35,934 nucleotides of DNA from the NCBI GenBank assembly GCA_025359635.1, contig JANYFV010000074.1:1-35934 (forward strand), in the 5' to 3' direction. Position numbers and translations under genes: made by a program. Under the pieces are notes generated by a model, which had not been told where the DNA came from, ran no database searches, and worked only from the letters and a program-made list of their open reading frames with translations. Shown in pieces: positions 35,552-35,934 of the stretch. Each line of letters starts with the position of its first letter. Positions within the stretch are counted from its first letter, which is position 1. This DNA comes from Undibacterium sp. Its GTDB lineage: Bacteria; Pseudomonadota; Gammaproteobacteria; Burkholderiales; Burkholderiaceae_D.

Positions 35552-35934
35552 TCATTTTTTTACATGAATCAAAAATTGCAGTTGTCCAGTTTCAGTAGGT
35601 CTTACCTTGATTGTCCCTTGGCACATTTCCAACATTTGTCTACTTTGATACAAGCCTATCCCCAGCCCCTCTGGGTCACTACTCCAGAATGGTTCAAATA
35701 AGCGTTCTATATGCGCTATGGGTGCAGTATTTGAAGCTGAGATACCGATTTCGACCTCGCTTGCATTTTCATGAATGTGAATGGTCACCAGCGGTTTAGC
35801 CCCACCATCGCGCTGGCTGAGATCACTGTAGTTTTTCAGCACATTGTCCAATGCGCTATCCAAGGTGTTCTGCGGTACGGTAATCTGGGCACTGCCGGTA
35901 ATCGCACACTCCAGGTGATACAGCTTGCATATTT
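35552..35934 (-). CDS. sensor histidine kinase, C-terminal ATPase fragment (partial)
   Basis: The frame is open to the right edge, so the start is outside the window; about 127 residues are visible. It shows the N-box region (LDSALDNVLKNYSDLS), a glycine-rich lid (FEPFWSSDPEGLGIGLYQSRQM) and a C-terminal beta-strand end (GQLQFLIHVKK). The usual DxGxG (G1) box between them is replaced by SNTAPIAHIERL. It is the ATP-binding domain of a histidine kinase-like protein. The kinase partner cannot be seen. It is transcribed toward the pilin gene, 121 bases away. Confidence 0.85.
   Translation of the reverse strand, partial: ICKLYHLECAITGSAQITVPQNTLDSALDNVLKNYSDLSQRDGGAKPLVTIHIHENASEVEIGISASNTAPIAHIERLFEPFWSSDPEGLGIGLYQSRQMLEMCQGTIKVRPTETGQLQFLIHVKK

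Noticed and set aside
1-35934. CRISPR array, insertion sequence, prophage, tRNA or rRNA
   Set aside because: No regularly spaced repeats, transposase or phage genes, or RNA gene patterns were recognised on either strand.

Overview
The window looks like chromosomal DNA of a betaproteobacterium, most likely Burkholderiales near Oxalobacteraceae (Undibacterium/Herbaspirillum-like). This rests on the rpsP-rimM-trmD-rplS order, the DUF3579 and CobD/CbiB-family proteins, an etfBA/acyl-CoA dehydrogenase cluster and the overall protein flavour. No database was searched. Base composition by eye is near 50% GC with AT-rich spacers. No rRNA, tRNA, insertion sequence, phage or CRISPR array was seen.

Region 1 (1-14110) is a carbohydrate-utilisation locus. 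Reading leftward on the minus strand it holds a GH1 beta-glucosidase (12124-10754), a LacI-family regulator (10545-9532), an Oar-like TonB-dependent receptor (9402-6505) and a GH144/'glucoamylase-family' endoglucanase (6393-4852). A lipoprotein sugar-binding protein, two MalF/MalG-type permeases and a large discoidin/CBM glycosidase-like protein that runs off the left edge follow. The last five genes overlap head to tail by a few bases. The matching MsmK/UgpC-type ATPase lies apart on the plus strand (12986-14110), beyond a MAPEG gene. Four near-identical 14-bp LacI-type operators mark the upstream regions of the receptor, regulator, beta-glucosidase and ATPase and tie these units into one regulon. 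The inferred route is glycan capture and cleavage outside, outer-membrane uptake by the TonB receptor, further cleavage by GH144, ABC import, and cytoplasmic hydrolysis by GH1. GH144 points to beta-1,2-glucan as the substrate; that is an inference.

Region 2 (14216-20457) is mixed housekeeping. It has an acyl-CoA dehydrogenase and a histidine phosphatase divergent from a LysR regulator with a Fur-like box between them, then DUF3579, and a CobD/CbiB-like - GNAT - DUF1294 run ending in a terminator. A Nudix CoA pyrophosphatase follows.

Region 3 (20468-30564) is core: rplS, trmD, rimM, rpsP; a TM2 protein; a DmdC-like acyl-CoA dehydrogenase with etfA and etfB; tusA; and alaS. The alaS leader carries a long inverted-repeat element.

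Region 4 (30750-35934) has a small secreted protein with a duplicated motif, a glycerophosphodiester phosphodiesterase, and a GntR(YtrA)-ABC-2 transporter operon with a good promoter and a candidate operator. An ORF-free stretch with an orphan plus-strand terminator, a lone type IV pilin-like gene, and the C-terminal end of a sensor histidine kinase cut by the right edge follow.
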